This document shows, piece by piece, positions 27,172 to 35,014 of a stretch of 64,000 bases of DNA (position 1 is the stretch's first letter; every line of letters starts with the position of its first letter). Source of the DNA: Dongia rigui. Its GTDB lineage: Bacteria; Pseudomonadota; Alphaproteobacteria; Dongiales; Dongiaceae. The position numbers were made by a program, and so were the translations under genes. The DNA lies in contig NZ_JAXCLX010000001.1 in assembly GCF_034044635.1 (NCBI RefSeq), forward strand, positions 1,302,001 through 1,366,000, written 5' to 3'. The notes beneath the pieces were generated by a model. That model searched no databases. It saw only the letters and a program-made list of their open reading frames with translations, and was not told the origin of the DNA.

Positions 27172-27687
27172 ATGCCCCAGATCGCCAGCCTGACCGCCCC
27201 TGTCTCGGCCAAGGACCGCTTCGCGCTCATCGAGCTGTTGATCGATGCGGTGGATGACGGTGCGGCGGTGGGTTTCGTGCCGCCGCTCTCAGAGGGCGAG
27301 GCAGGTGCCTTCTGGGACAAGGCTTTTGCCGATCTTGCGCACCGCACTATCCTGGTCGCGCGCGATGAGGTGGGCCGAGTTCTCGGCGCGGTGCAGCTGA
27401 TCCTCAGCCCCTGGCCCAGCATGCAGCACCGGGCGGAAATCGCCAAGCTGCTGGTCCACAGCGATCATCGCCGGCAGGGATTGGGGCGCGCGCTGATGCT
27501 GGCTGCGGAAACGGAGGCCAAGCGATTGGGCCGCACGCTTCTCACCCTCGATGCGCGGCGCGGCGATCCGGTGGTCGATCTTTATGGGAGCTTGGGCTTC
27601 CGGCAAGTCGGCGTCATCCCGCGCTATGCCAGGAACGGCCAAGGCGTGCTGGAGGACAATGTCGTCTTCTATAAGGAGTTGGGTTGA
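27172..27687 (+). CDS. GNAT-family N-acetyltransferase
   Basis: 171 residues with the acetyl-CoA-binding motif A: AEIAKLLVHSDHRRQGLGRAL (about 88-108, Q/R-x-x-G-x-G/A form), followed by the beta-bulge strand RTLLTLDARRGD and the C-terminal YGSLGFRQVGVIPRYA. Substrate unknown; similar proteins acetylate small amines or amino acids, or antibiotics. It begins 89 bases after maeB, so it may ride on the same transcript. Confidence 0.87.
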   Translation: MPQIASLTAPVSAKDRFALIELLIDAVDDGAAVGFVPPLSEGEAGAFWDKAFADLAHRTILVARDEVGRVLGAVQLILSPWPSMQHRAEIAKLLVHSDHRRQGLGRALMLAAETEAKRLGRTLLTLDARRGDPVVDLYGSLGFRQVGVIPRYARNGQGVLEDNVVFYKELG

Positions 27688-27706
27688 TCGTTCTCGCCCC
27701 CACTCA

Positions 27707-27799
27707 CGTCATCCCCGGGCTTGACCCGGGGATCCACTGATTGCCTGGAGAGAGTGGATGCCCGGCCAATAGGGACCAACGCTGGGCCCGGGCATGACG
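27707..27799. repeat. Paired GTCAT...ATGAC palindromes, second unit altered
   Basis: Unit one is normal (CGTCATCCCCGGGCTTGACC and so on). In unit two the usual GGTCAAGCC loop is replaced by a foreign stretch of about 20 bases (GGCCAATAGGGACCAACGCT), lengthening the hairpin loop; the outer arms still match. Confidence 0.82.
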
Positions 27800-27815
27800 G
27801 TTCTATGAGGATACC

Positions 27816-28436
27816 CTACAACACGCTCTGCGGCACGCCGGTCACGCGTTCGACCAGCCAGCGCCGCGCCTGCAGCATCGCCTGCACGGTGGGGCCGAGG
27901 CCCACGGCGATCACGAGGGTGCCGAGGCCGACGGTACCGCCAAGGAAAAAGCCGATGATGAGGGCCGCCACTTCGACGATAGTGCGCGAGAGGCGGATCG
28001 AGAATTCGAACTTCTTGTTGAGCCCCACCATCACACCGTCACGCGGGCCGGTGCCAAGGCGCGCCGGCAGATAAAGCGCACTACCCAGCGCCATCAGCAC
28101 GATCCCGCCCAGCATGAAGGCCCAACGGATGACGATGTTGTCCGGGGTCTCGACGAATTTCAGGAAGAACTCGGCCGAGGGGCCGATCACCAACGCATTG
28201 AGGATGGTGCCGATGCCGGGCTTCATCTTCAGCGGGATCCACAGCAGCAGCACGCCGATGCTGGTGACGGCGCCGGCCCAGCCGATGCCGATCCCTAAGT
28301 GATGGCCGAGACCCTGGTGGAACACGTCCCAGGGCGAGAGGCCGAGATCGGCCCGCACCTGCAAGGCAACGGCCAAGCCCCAGATGACGAAGCCGATAAG
28401 GAGCGGCGTCAGCCGCTTGAAGATGAGATCGGTCAT
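27816..28436 (-). CDS. YczE/YitT-like integral membrane protein
   Basis: 206 residues with five to six helices. The N-terminal LLIGFVIWGLAVALQVRADLGLSPWDVFHQGL matches the YczE family, in which the loop LGLSPWDVF is conserved. In Bacillus the relative YczE affects surfactin production by an unknown route; no transport substrate is known. It is convergent with the acetyltransferase gene and followed by a repeat pair. Confidence 0.8.
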   Translation of the reverse strand: MTDLIFKRLTPLLIGFVIWGLAVALQVRADLGLSPWDVFHQGLGHHLGIGIGWAGAVTSIGVLLLWIPLKMKPGIGTILNALVIGPSAEFFLKFVETPDNIVIRWAFMLGGIVLMALGSALYLPARLGTGPRDGVMVGLNKKFEFSIRLSRTIVEVAALIIGFFLGGTVGLGTLVIAVGLGPTVQAMLQARRWLVERVTGVPQSVL

Positions 28437-28546
28437 GGAACCCCTGAAGCTGCAGGTTCTGCTTTAGGGGAGCCACCGCGGCTTGGCAACAGCGGGCGGG
28501 CGCATGACCGTCATGCGGCAGGAGTGTCTGGGTACAATGCGGATTT

Positions 28547-28912
28547 TTAAGCGCCGATCTCGCCGGCCGCCAAGCTGCCTTCCTGCAGCCCTTCGAGGCG
28601 GGCGATCATGTCGGCAAGGCTGTCGGCAACCTGCTGGGTGGCGGTGACGAGGCGCTGCGCCGCCGGGTCGTTGCGCAAGGACGCGGCCGGCCCGTCGGCT
28701 TCAAGAATCGGGGCGAGATCAGTGAGGATCCGCGTCCGCAATTCCCGCGCCGTCACCGCCGTCTCGGCAAAGCGGCGCAGCAAGGCCGGATCGAGCCTGG
28801 CGGCATGGGGTGTGATGGCGAGGCGCGCGAGGGCCGCCGTGCTGGCCTCAACAAACCGCCGCGCCTGGGCCAGCCGCGCCTCGCTGAGGAAATGAAGCCC
28901 CTCGGTCGACAT
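28547..28912 (-). CDS. Small helical protein encoded behind a chemoreceptor
   Basis: 121 residues, almost entirely helical (EARLAQARRFVEASTAALARL, then RLVTATQQVADSLADMIARLEG), without cysteine, signal peptide or membrane helix. I recognise no family. It starts 14 bases after the chemoreceptor stop and so is probably co-translated; the helical pattern would suit binding to the chemoreceptor bundle, but that is a guess. Confidence 0.65.
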   Translation of the reverse strand: MSTEGLHFLSEARLAQARRFVEASTAALARLAITPHAARLDPALLRRFAETAVTARELRTRILTDLAPILEADGPAASLRNDPAAQRLVTATQQVADSLADMIARLEGLQEGSLAAGEIGA

Positions 28913-28926
28913 CGGACGCGGCCCCC

Positions 28927-30636
28927 TTAGCCCTGCTGGCGCACGGTGGCGATGAAGGTGCCGACCTGGGCGCGCAGCAACTCCGATTGCTTGCCGAGAT
29001 CGGCGGCGGCGGTCAGCACCTGGCTGGCGGCATGGCCGGTTTCGCCCGCCGCCGTGGTGACGCCGGCGATGTTGGTCGAAACCTCGCTGGTGCCTTGGCT
29101 GGCCTGCAGCACGTTGCGGGAGATTTCCTGCGTCGCCGCGCCCTGCTCCTCGACCGCCGCAGCGATGGTGCCGGAGATGCTGCTCATCTCGTCGATGATG
29201 CGGGCGATGGATTGAATGGCTTCGACCGATTGTCCGGTCGCCTGCTGGATCGCGGTGATCTTGGCGCCGATATCGTCCGTCGCTTTCGCCGTCTGCGTCG
29301 CCAGGTTCTTCACCTCGGACGCCACCACGGCAAAGCCTTTGCCGGCATCGCCGGCGCGGGCCGCTTCGATCGTGGCGTTGAGGGCGAGGAGATTGGTCTG
29401 GCTGGCGATCTCGCTGATCAGCTTCACGACATCGCCGATCGCCTCGGCCTCGGTGGAAAGGCTCACCACCACCTGGTTGGTGCGCGTGGTCTCATCGACC
29501 GCCTTGCGCGCCACCGCCGCCGATTGCGCCACCTGGCGGCCGATCTCGGTGATCGATGAGGACAATTCCTCAGTCGCCGCCGCCACGGTCTGGACGTTGG
29601 CTGTGGCTTGTTCGGCAGCCGCTGCCACCGCGGTCGATTGCCGGTTGGTCTGCTCGGCGGTGGCCGACATGCCCTGTGCCGATTTCTCAAGCTCGGTCGC
29701 TGAAGATGAGACTGTGCTGACGATGCCGGAGACCGAGGCTTCGAATTCATCGGCCATCTTGTTCATGGCGCGTTGCTGATCCTCGGCGGCCTTTTTCTTC
29801 AAGGCTTCCTGCTCGGCCGCAAGATCCCGCGCCTTCACCATGTTCTCCTTGAAGACCTGGGTGGTGGCGGCGATGTCGCCGATCTCGTCCTTGCGGGTCG
29901 TTCCGAAGACCACCGTTTCGAGATGGCCATCGGCGAGGCCCCGCAGGCAGTCGACCATGCGCCGGATCGGCTGCACGATGCCTTTCTGCGAGACGAAGAA
30001 ACCGAGGATAAGGCCGATGAGGATGCCGCTGGCGGCACCGATGATCATGCTGCGGCTGGCGAAGTCGTAGAGGTCGCCGGCCTCCGCCGTCACGGCTTCG
30101 GCGTGGTCGCTGACAATCTTGGTATTGGCGATGAGCGCCTGTTCGACGGCTTCTGCATTCTTGCGGCTGGCCATGGTCTGAGCCAGCAGGGTGCGCTGCA
30201 CCTCGCCGATCGAGATGGCACTGCTGCTGCTTTGCGCGAGATCAATGGTCTGCTGCAGCGAGGCGAGATAGGCCGCGTAGGCGTCGCGCACCGTTTTCAA
30301 GGCCGGTGCCTGCTTGGCATCTGCTAGAGCTTCCGCCGATGTCAGGCGCTCCTCCAGCTCAGCCTTTTGCTTATCGATGAAGGCCATCGCCTCGGCGAAG
30401 TTGGCGCCCGACGGATCGACCGTGATGCGAAACTCACTCCGGTTGAGCGCGATGATGTTCTGGCGCATGCGGGCGGAGAGAACCGATTTGTCGGCTGCCT
30501 CGGCAAGCTCGGTGGTGGCGACATGGAGCGAGTGCAGGCTGTAGATGCCGGCCGCCGTGATGAGAGCCGCAACCAGGCCGAGCAGGCCGATGATGGAGAG
30601 CACTTTGGTCGCGATTCGAAAATTGCCGAGGTTCAT
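28927..30636 (-). CDS. Methyl-accepting chemotaxis protein
   Basis: 569 residues from the ATG at 30636 (AAGAAGG upstream; the frame continues to 30741 without a start signal). Membrane helices at about 9-31 and 190-212 flank a four-helix-bundle-type ligand domain; a HAMP domain follows (about 213-270), then the signalling coiled coil with the hairpin tip [20 protein letters not shown], which contacts CheW and CheA. No C-terminal NWETF-like tether is present. No other chemotaxis gene is in the window, so its partners are elsewhere. Ligand unknown. Confidence 0.94.
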   Translation of the reverse strand: MNLGNFRIATKVLSIIGLLGLVAALITAAGIYSLHSLHVATTELAEAADKSVLSARMRQNIIALNRSEFRITVDPSGANFAEAMAFIDKQKAELEERLTSAEALADAKQAPALKTVRDAYAAYLASLQQTIDLAQSSSSAISIGEVQRTLLAQTMASRKNAEAVEQALIANTKIVSDHAEAVTAEAGDLYDFASRSMIIGAASGILIGLILGFFVSQKGIVQPIRRMVDCLRGLADGHLETVVFGTTRKDEIGDIAATTQVFKENMVKARDLAAEQEALKKKAAEDQQRAMNKMADEFEASVSGIVSTVSSSATELEKSAQGMSATAEQTNRQSTAVAAAAEQATANVQTVAAATEELSSSITEIGRQVAQSAAVARKAVDETTRTNQVVVSLSTEAEAIGDVVKLISEIASQTNLLALNATIEAARAGDAGKGFAVVASEVKNLATQTAKATDDIGAKITAIQQATGQSVEAIQSIARIIDEMSSISGTIAAAVEEQGAATQEISRNVLQASQGTSEVSTNIAGVTTAAGETGHAASQVLTAAADLGKQSELLRAQVGTFIATVRQQG

Positions 30637-31219
30637 CGGTGCACCTTCTTGCGAAAAAGAGGCGCGCCAAAGGGTCTGCGGCGCGCGGCAGGACGGGCTG
30701 AATTCGGTCCTAAGCCCGTGAAGCGATTCGGGTTTTGCCAATGGCAGGCGATTTCGCCCGTGTTAGGATGGCGGCGGTGCCGGATCGGCGCGCCGCATGA
30801 TCAGGGCGATCCGTTGGGGACGGGGCTGCGGCAGCAATATCCGGGCATCGATTGGGCGTCGGCGTCGGCCTCATGCAGGCCCCACGTCATTGGCTGTTGT
30901 TCCAGAAATGGATAGTAGACATCCCTTTCTCGACCAGGCACCGACATGGTCACGCTGCCCGCCGCGCTGGGAGAATCTTAGAATTTATGAACGATAATAG
31001 AAGCTTTCGCCCCGTTTTCGCGTGCCGCATCGCTACCCAACCCCCCGTCAAGTCCTCTGCTCATATTCCTATCATTCCAGAAATGGATGACCACTTCAAG
31101 ACAATATTCATACGATCGTGCCACCGCCGGGAGTTGCGGGAGGGAACCGTCCTTAGCGCGCCCGGTGGCGGCCGACTGAGGCCGGCCGGGACCGGCTCTC
31201 CTTGACCCGGGGGGATGAC
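30637..31219. other. Long divergent control region with a repeated motif
   Basis: 583 bases between the leftward chemoreceptor and the rightward HTH gene, without a credible gene. TTCCAGAAATGGAT occurs at 30900-30913 and again at 31075-31088, about 175 bases apart; the second copy lies in an imperfect inverted repeat (TCATTCCA, GAAA, TGGATGA). An AT-rich stretch (30978-31005) may hold a promoter. Confidence 0.5.
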
Positions 31220-31672
31220 ATGGCGGCGACGGATGGATTCGCGCAACGGCTGCGAGGGGCGGTTGGAGAGGCGGGGGGCGCCACACGCGTGGCCCAGGTC
31301 AGCGGCATTCCGCTCACCACGCTCAACAATTATCTGGCCGGCCGCTCGGAGCCAAAGCGCCCCGCCCTCGCCGTGCTGGCGCAGGTTTTGAAACGCGACA
31401 TCGCCTGGCTGGTGACGGGCAGAAGCGGTGGCGCATCATTCCAGACGGAGGACGCGGTCGCGATCGACGCCGAACTGCTGGACCAGGTGATGATGGCAAT
31501 GCTGTCGCTCTGTGCCGAATTGGGCTTGAAGCCGGCACGGGCGCATCTCGGGCGACGCTGCGCCCAGATCCACAACGCCATCGCCGCCACGGCGCGCGAC
31601 AGCACCGAGCGCCAACGCATGCTGGAAATGGCCCTGGCCCTGCAGCGGCAGGAACTGGCGGTGCGATCGTGA
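31220..31672 (+). CDS. XRE/CI-like helix-turn-helix regulator
   Basis: 150 residues from the ATG at 31220, preceded by a G-rich ribosome site (a TTG at 31202 is the alternative). N-terminal lambda-repressor-like DNA-binding domain: GAVGEAGGATRVAQVSGIPL, then TLNNYLAGRSEPKRPALAVLAQVL, where the recognition helix is in SGIPLTTLNNYLAG. The C-terminal helical part has no peptidase Ser-Lys pair, so it is not a LexA-type self-cleaving repressor. Phage-like in type but no other phage gene is near. The duplicated TTCCAGAAATGGAT upstream may be its operator. Confidence 0.8.
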   Translation: MAATDGFAQRLRGAVGEAGGATRVAQVSGIPLTTLNNYLAGRSEPKRPALAVLAQVLKRDIAWLVTGRSGGASFQTEDAVAIDAELLDQVMMAMLSLCAELGLKPARAHLGRRCAQIHNAIAATARDSTERQRMLEMALALQRQELAVRS

Positions 31673-31694
31673 CGGGGGTTGGTGCGCGACGAGT

Positions 31695-32261
31695 TCAGCC
31701 GGTTTCGAGTTCGCTGTCCCAGTAAAGAAAATCCCGCCAACTCTGGTGGAGATAGTTTGGCGGGAAGGCGCGGCCGTTTTCCTGCAGTTCGAACGTCGTG
31801 GGTTGGATCGGCCGCCTCTTGGGGAACATGCCGACCTGATGCGGCAGCTTGCTTCCCTTGCGCAGATTGCAGCCCTGGCAGGCGGCGACGACGTTCTGCC
31901 ACGAGGTGCGGCCACCGCGGGCGCGCGGCACGACATGGTCGAAGGTCAGATCATGGGCCGCCGAATGCCGGCCGCAATATTGGCAGCGGAAACGGTCGCG
32001 CAGGAACACGTTGAAGCGCGTAAAGGCGGGGCGGCGTTCCTGCGGCACGTACTCCTTGAGCGAAATAACCGACGGGAGCCGCATGGCGAGGCTGGGGCTG
32101 TGCACCATCTCGTCATATTCGGAAAGGATGTTCACGCGGTCGAGGAACACGGCCTTGACCGCTTCCTGCCAGGGCCACAGAGACAGCGGGAAGTAGCTCA
32201 ACGGCCGGAAATCGGCGTTGAGTACCAGGGCCGGACATGCCTCGGGCGAGGCCATCATCAT
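31695..32261 (-). CDS. HNH endonuclease
   Basis: 188 residues. HNH core in the second half: FRCQYCG supplies the first zinc CxxC, TFDHVVPRARGG the catalytic DH, SWQNVVAACQGCNLRKG the N and second CxxC. The N-terminal domain (ALVLNADFRPLSYFPLSLWPWQEA) is the conserved leader of a widespread stand-alone family in alphaproteobacteria, often chromosomal and not part of a restriction system. Exact role unknown; DNA repair has been suggested for similar proteins. Convergent with the HTH gene, 22 bases apart. Confidence 0.88.
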   Translation of the reverse strand: MMMASPEACPALVLNADFRPLSYFPLSLWPWQEAVKAVFLDRVNILSEYDEMVHSPSLAMRLPSVISLKEYVPQERRPAFTRFNVFLRDRFRCQYCGRHSAAHDLTFDHVVPRARGGRTSWQNVVAACQGCNLRKGSKLPHQVGMFPKRRPIQPTTFELQENGRAFPPNYLHQSWRDFLYWDSELETG

Positions 32262-32586
32262 GCCAACTCCCGCATTGCCAAAAGGCCTTGCAGGTTACCG
32301 CGATCATGCGGAAACCCGCACGCCAACAATTAAGGAATAGCCGGGCTGTCGGGAAAACTCAAGATGTAGCGGTAGAGCCGGCGTGATCTTTCACGATGTT
32401 GTCATTCCACGTGAATCGGGGCCGAAAATGACAGTTCAACCGGAACGCCACATTGGCTGTCATCCCCGCGAAAGCGGGGATCCATGGAAGTTGCAGCGAC
32501 CCGGTCGAAACGGGCCATGGATGCCCGCCTGCGCGGGCATGACAAGTTGGGCGTGGGCCGGGGACGACGGACCGGCCGGCGTGCGG
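32262..32586. other. Intergenic region holding palindromes
   Basis: 325 bases between the HNH and esterase genes, without a gene. Besides the pair at 32458-32544 it has a degenerate single unit at about 32398-32432, whose ends (TGTCATT and AAATGACA) still match while the centre does not. Confidence 0.6.
32458..32544. repeat. Paired GTCAT...ATGAC palindromes
   Basis: Unit one TGTCATCCCCGCGAAAGCGGG and unit two GGATGCCCGCCTGCGCGGGC, ending in ATGACA, in mirror orientation with CCATGG at the inner ends. Confidence 0.87.
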
Positions 32587-33270
32587 TCAGTGGTGATGGT
32601 GCCCATGGTCGTGATGCTTGCACATCAGTTGATGCAGCATGGAGGCACCGAGTTCGAGGCCGCGCTGGTCGATCGAATGCGGGAGGCCCGGGCGGCCTTC
32701 GGCATGGACATGGACGCCATTGGCCTTCAAGGCCGCCTCGGCCTCGGCCATCGCGGCGAAGGGCAGGACCTCGTCGGCCATGCCATGGACCAGGAGAACC
32801 GGCGGTTTCGACTTGATCTCGGCGCCCAGGAGTTCTGGCGCCACCAGCATGCCGGAATAGCCGACGATACCCGCCACGGGATTGGCGCGGCGCAGGCCCA
32901 CATGGAGGGCCATCATGGTGCCCTGGCTGAAACCCACCAAAGCGAGATCGGCTTCGGTGAGGCCGCGTTCCTTCAAGACCGCGTCGAGATAGGCGTCGAG
33001 AATGGGGCCGGCTTCGCGGGCACCTTTGAGGCGGTTGGCAGCACTGCGCTCTTCGAGGCCGAACCATTGATAGCCGCCGAAAGGGTTGATCTCGCAAGGG
33101 TAAGGCGCGTTGGGCGAAAGGAACTCGGCCTCCGGCAAAGCCGGCGCCAGATAGGGCGCGAGGCTGATGAGATCGTCGCCATTGGAGCCGTAGCCATGCA
33201 GGAATACCACCACCTGCTCGGGCTTCGAGCCGTTGAGGGGCGGATGCGAGGGACCGTCAAGCTTGACCAT
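32587..33270 (-). CDS. Carboxylesterase/phospholipase with natural histidine tail
   Basis: 227 residues, alpha/beta-hydrolase of the acyl-protein-thioesterase/YpfH group. Catalytic triad: S115 in GFSQG, D166 in HGMADEVLP, H198 in GLPHSID; oxyanion loop LHGYGSNG at 24-31. It hydrolyses carboxyl esters of small acyl chains; natural substrate unknown. Odd feature: the protein ends KHHDHGHHHH (218-227), a natural metal-binding tail not needed for catalysis. No neighbour suggests a pathway. Confidence 0.88.
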   Translation of the reverse strand: MVKLDGPSHPPLNGSKPEQVVVFLHGYGSNGDDLISLAPYLAPALPEAEFLSPNAPYPCEINPFGGYQWFGLEERSAANRLKGAREAGPILDAYLDAVLKERGLTEADLALVGFSQGTMMALHVGLRRANPVAGIVGYSGMLVAPELLGAEIKSKPPVLLVHGMADEVLPFAAMAEAEAALKANGVHVHAEGRPGLPHSIDQRGLELGASMLHQLMCKHHDHGHHHH

Positions 33271-33352
33271 GGAATAGGGACTTTCGGATAGGGAGCGCTG
33301 CCGTCTTCCATATCAGGCCAAGGCGTGCCCGGCAATTATGGCAGTACCCGAC

Positions 33353-33440
33353 CGTCATGCCCGCACTTGGTGCGGGCATCCACGAGTTTGCGGCAGTTGA
33401 TGGAAACTCGTGGATCCCCGGGCCAGGCCCGGGGATGACG
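33353..33440. repeat. Paired GTCAT...ATGAC palindromes
   Basis: Unit one CGTCATGCCCGCACTTGGTG and unit two GGATCCCCGGGCCAGGCCC, ending in GATGACG, in mirror orientation, with CCACGAGTTT and AAACTCGTGG facing each other between them. Confidence 0.87.
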
Positions 33441-33468
33441 ACTGAGGTTGGGCGATTTCGTGAGCAGT

Positions 33469-33996
33469 CTATCCCGCCACCGGATCCTCATCCAGGCGGC
33501 GGCGGACGAAGTCGAAGAACATGATCTGCATGGCCGCATTCTTGTCCGGCACGGTCAACGGCAGCAGGACGTTTTCGACGGCGATGAAATCGCGATGCGG
33601 GCCGATATAGGTCGGGCGCTGCAACATCGGCAGGCCATGGAGCGCCACCTTCTTGTGCTGCGGCCAGATCGTGCTTTGCGGATTGTAATTGACAAGCCCC
33701 GAGAACCACAGCCCCACATAATCGCGGCTGAGATTCTGGCGCACATAGGAGCCCACCAGGCGGAAGCGGAAATCAAGCGGCTCGCGGCGCACATCAATGA
33801 GGATGATATGGGGCAGCAGCCTGGGGATCTCGATGACGGGGTCGATATCGGCCCGCGCCGGCATCTGTCGACCAGCGCGTTTTGCATTCCAGTAATTGAA
33901 TCCGGCGACGATGAGGGGCGAGACCATGTCGAGCGCCGCCATGCCAGCGGCGAGAGCGTTGGCATCGTCGGGGTCGACCTGCACCGATTGGGTCAT
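33469..33996 (-). CDS. PAS-domain protein (PAS_5 type)
   Basis: 175 residues, one PAS-like fold: ARADIDPVIEIPRLLPHIIL leads into DFRFRLVGSYVRQNLSRDYVG, the typical core of the alphaproteobacterial PAS_5 group. No kinase, cyclase or membrane part. Such proteins may bind a small ligand or regulate by protein contact; function unknown. It starts 8 bases after the pirin stop, so the two are co-transcribed. Confidence 0.75.
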   Translation of the reverse strand: MTQSVQVDPDDANALAAGMAALDMVSPLIVAGFNYWNAKRAGRQMPARADIDPVIEIPRLLPHIILIDVRREPLDFRFRLVGSYVRQNLSRDYVGLWFSGLVNYNPQSTIWPQHKKVALHGLPMLQRPTYIGPHRDFIAVENVLLPLTVPDKNAAMQIMFFDFVRRRLDEDPVAG

Positions 33997-34004
33997 GCTT
34001 GCCG

Positions 34005-34871
34005 CTAGTCCGGCAGCGGAATGAATTCATGCTCGCCCGCAATGGGCAAGCCGAACTGATCGCGGCGCCAATCGGCCTTGGCCTGCTCGATACGCTCGAG
34101 CGAGGAGGAGACGAAGTTCCAATAGATGTGGCGCGGACCATCGAGCGGTTCGCCGCCCAGCACGACGAAGCGCGCCGGTGTCCGCGCCTTGATGACGATC
34201 TCGCCCGGGCCGAAAGCAACGAGGCGGCCTTGTTCATAAGGGACACCGTCGATCTCGACCGTGCCTTCGATGAAGTAGGCCGCGCGTTCCTCATAGGCGG
34301 CTTCGAGGCAATAGCTGGCGCCGGCCCGCAAGGCGACATCGCCATAGAACAGCGGTGAAAGCGTTACGACCGGCGAGACGAGGTTGTCGATCGTGCCGGC
34401 GATGACTTTGAGATCGATGCCCTCGCCCGACATTTCTGGCAGGACCGCGCTGGCGTAATGGACGAAGGCGGGATCGGTCTCCTCATATTTTCGCGGCAAG
34501 GCCACCCAGGATTGGAGGCCATAGAGGTCCTGCGGGCGCTTGCGCAGATCGACATCCGAGCGTTCGGAATGCACGATGCCGCGGCCCGCCGTCATCCAAT
34601 TGACGTCGCCGGGATTGATGGAGAGTTCGCTGCCCAGCGAATCGCGATGCACGATGCTGCCCGTCAGCAGATAGGTCACCGTCGAGAGGCCGATATGCGG
34701 ATGCGGGCGCACATCCATGCCCTTGCCCGCCGGCAGCGTGACGGGGCCGAATTGGTCGAGAAAGACAAACGGACCGACCATGCGCCGCGCGGCCACGGGC
34801 AGTACGCGCATGACTGAGAAATCGCCAATATCGCGCAGGCGCGGTACGACGACGTTCTGAATATTGACCAT
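34005..34871 (-). CDS. Pirin family protein
   Basis: 288 residues from the ATG at 34871 (AGGA upstream; the frame to 34997 lacks a signal). Bicupin fold with the metal site H57, H59 (RPHPHIG), H101, E103 (GIVHSER), all present. Pirins bind Fe(II); bacterial ones include quercetin dioxygenases and a pyruvate dehydrogenase regulator. Co-transcribed with the PAS gene that follows. Divergent from the SLC13 transporter, with about 140 bases between. Confidence 0.92.
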   Translation of the reverse strand: MVNIQNVVVPRLRDIGDFSVMRVLPVAARRMVGPFVFLDQFGPVTLPAGKGMDVRPHPHIGLSTVTYLLTGSIVHRDSLGSELSINPGDVNWMTAGRGIVHSERSDVDLRKRPQDLYGLQSWVALPRKYEETDPAFVHYASAVLPEMSGEGIDLKVIAGTIDNLVSPVVTLSPLFYGDVALRAGASYCLEAAYEERAAYFIEGTVEIDGVPYEQGRLVAFGPGEIVIKARTPARFVVLGGEPLDGPRHIYWNFVSSSLERIEQAKADWRRDQFGLPIAGEHEFIPLPD

Positions 34872-35014
34872 TCCTGATCTTTCCCCTTCGCGAACCCGCT
34901 TTGCTGCCATGTTAGCGGAGACAAAATGGCGGCACTGGGGGAAGTTGGCAAGCTTGGGAACCAATGCCGATCGTGGCGGGTTGGGCCGCCGGATCAATTG
35001 GAGAGATATATATT

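Noticed and set aside
30742-30757. TGGCAG...TTTCGC, similar to a sigma54 promoter
   Set aside because: The distance between GG and GC is one base too long and it points away from the chemoreceptor gene.
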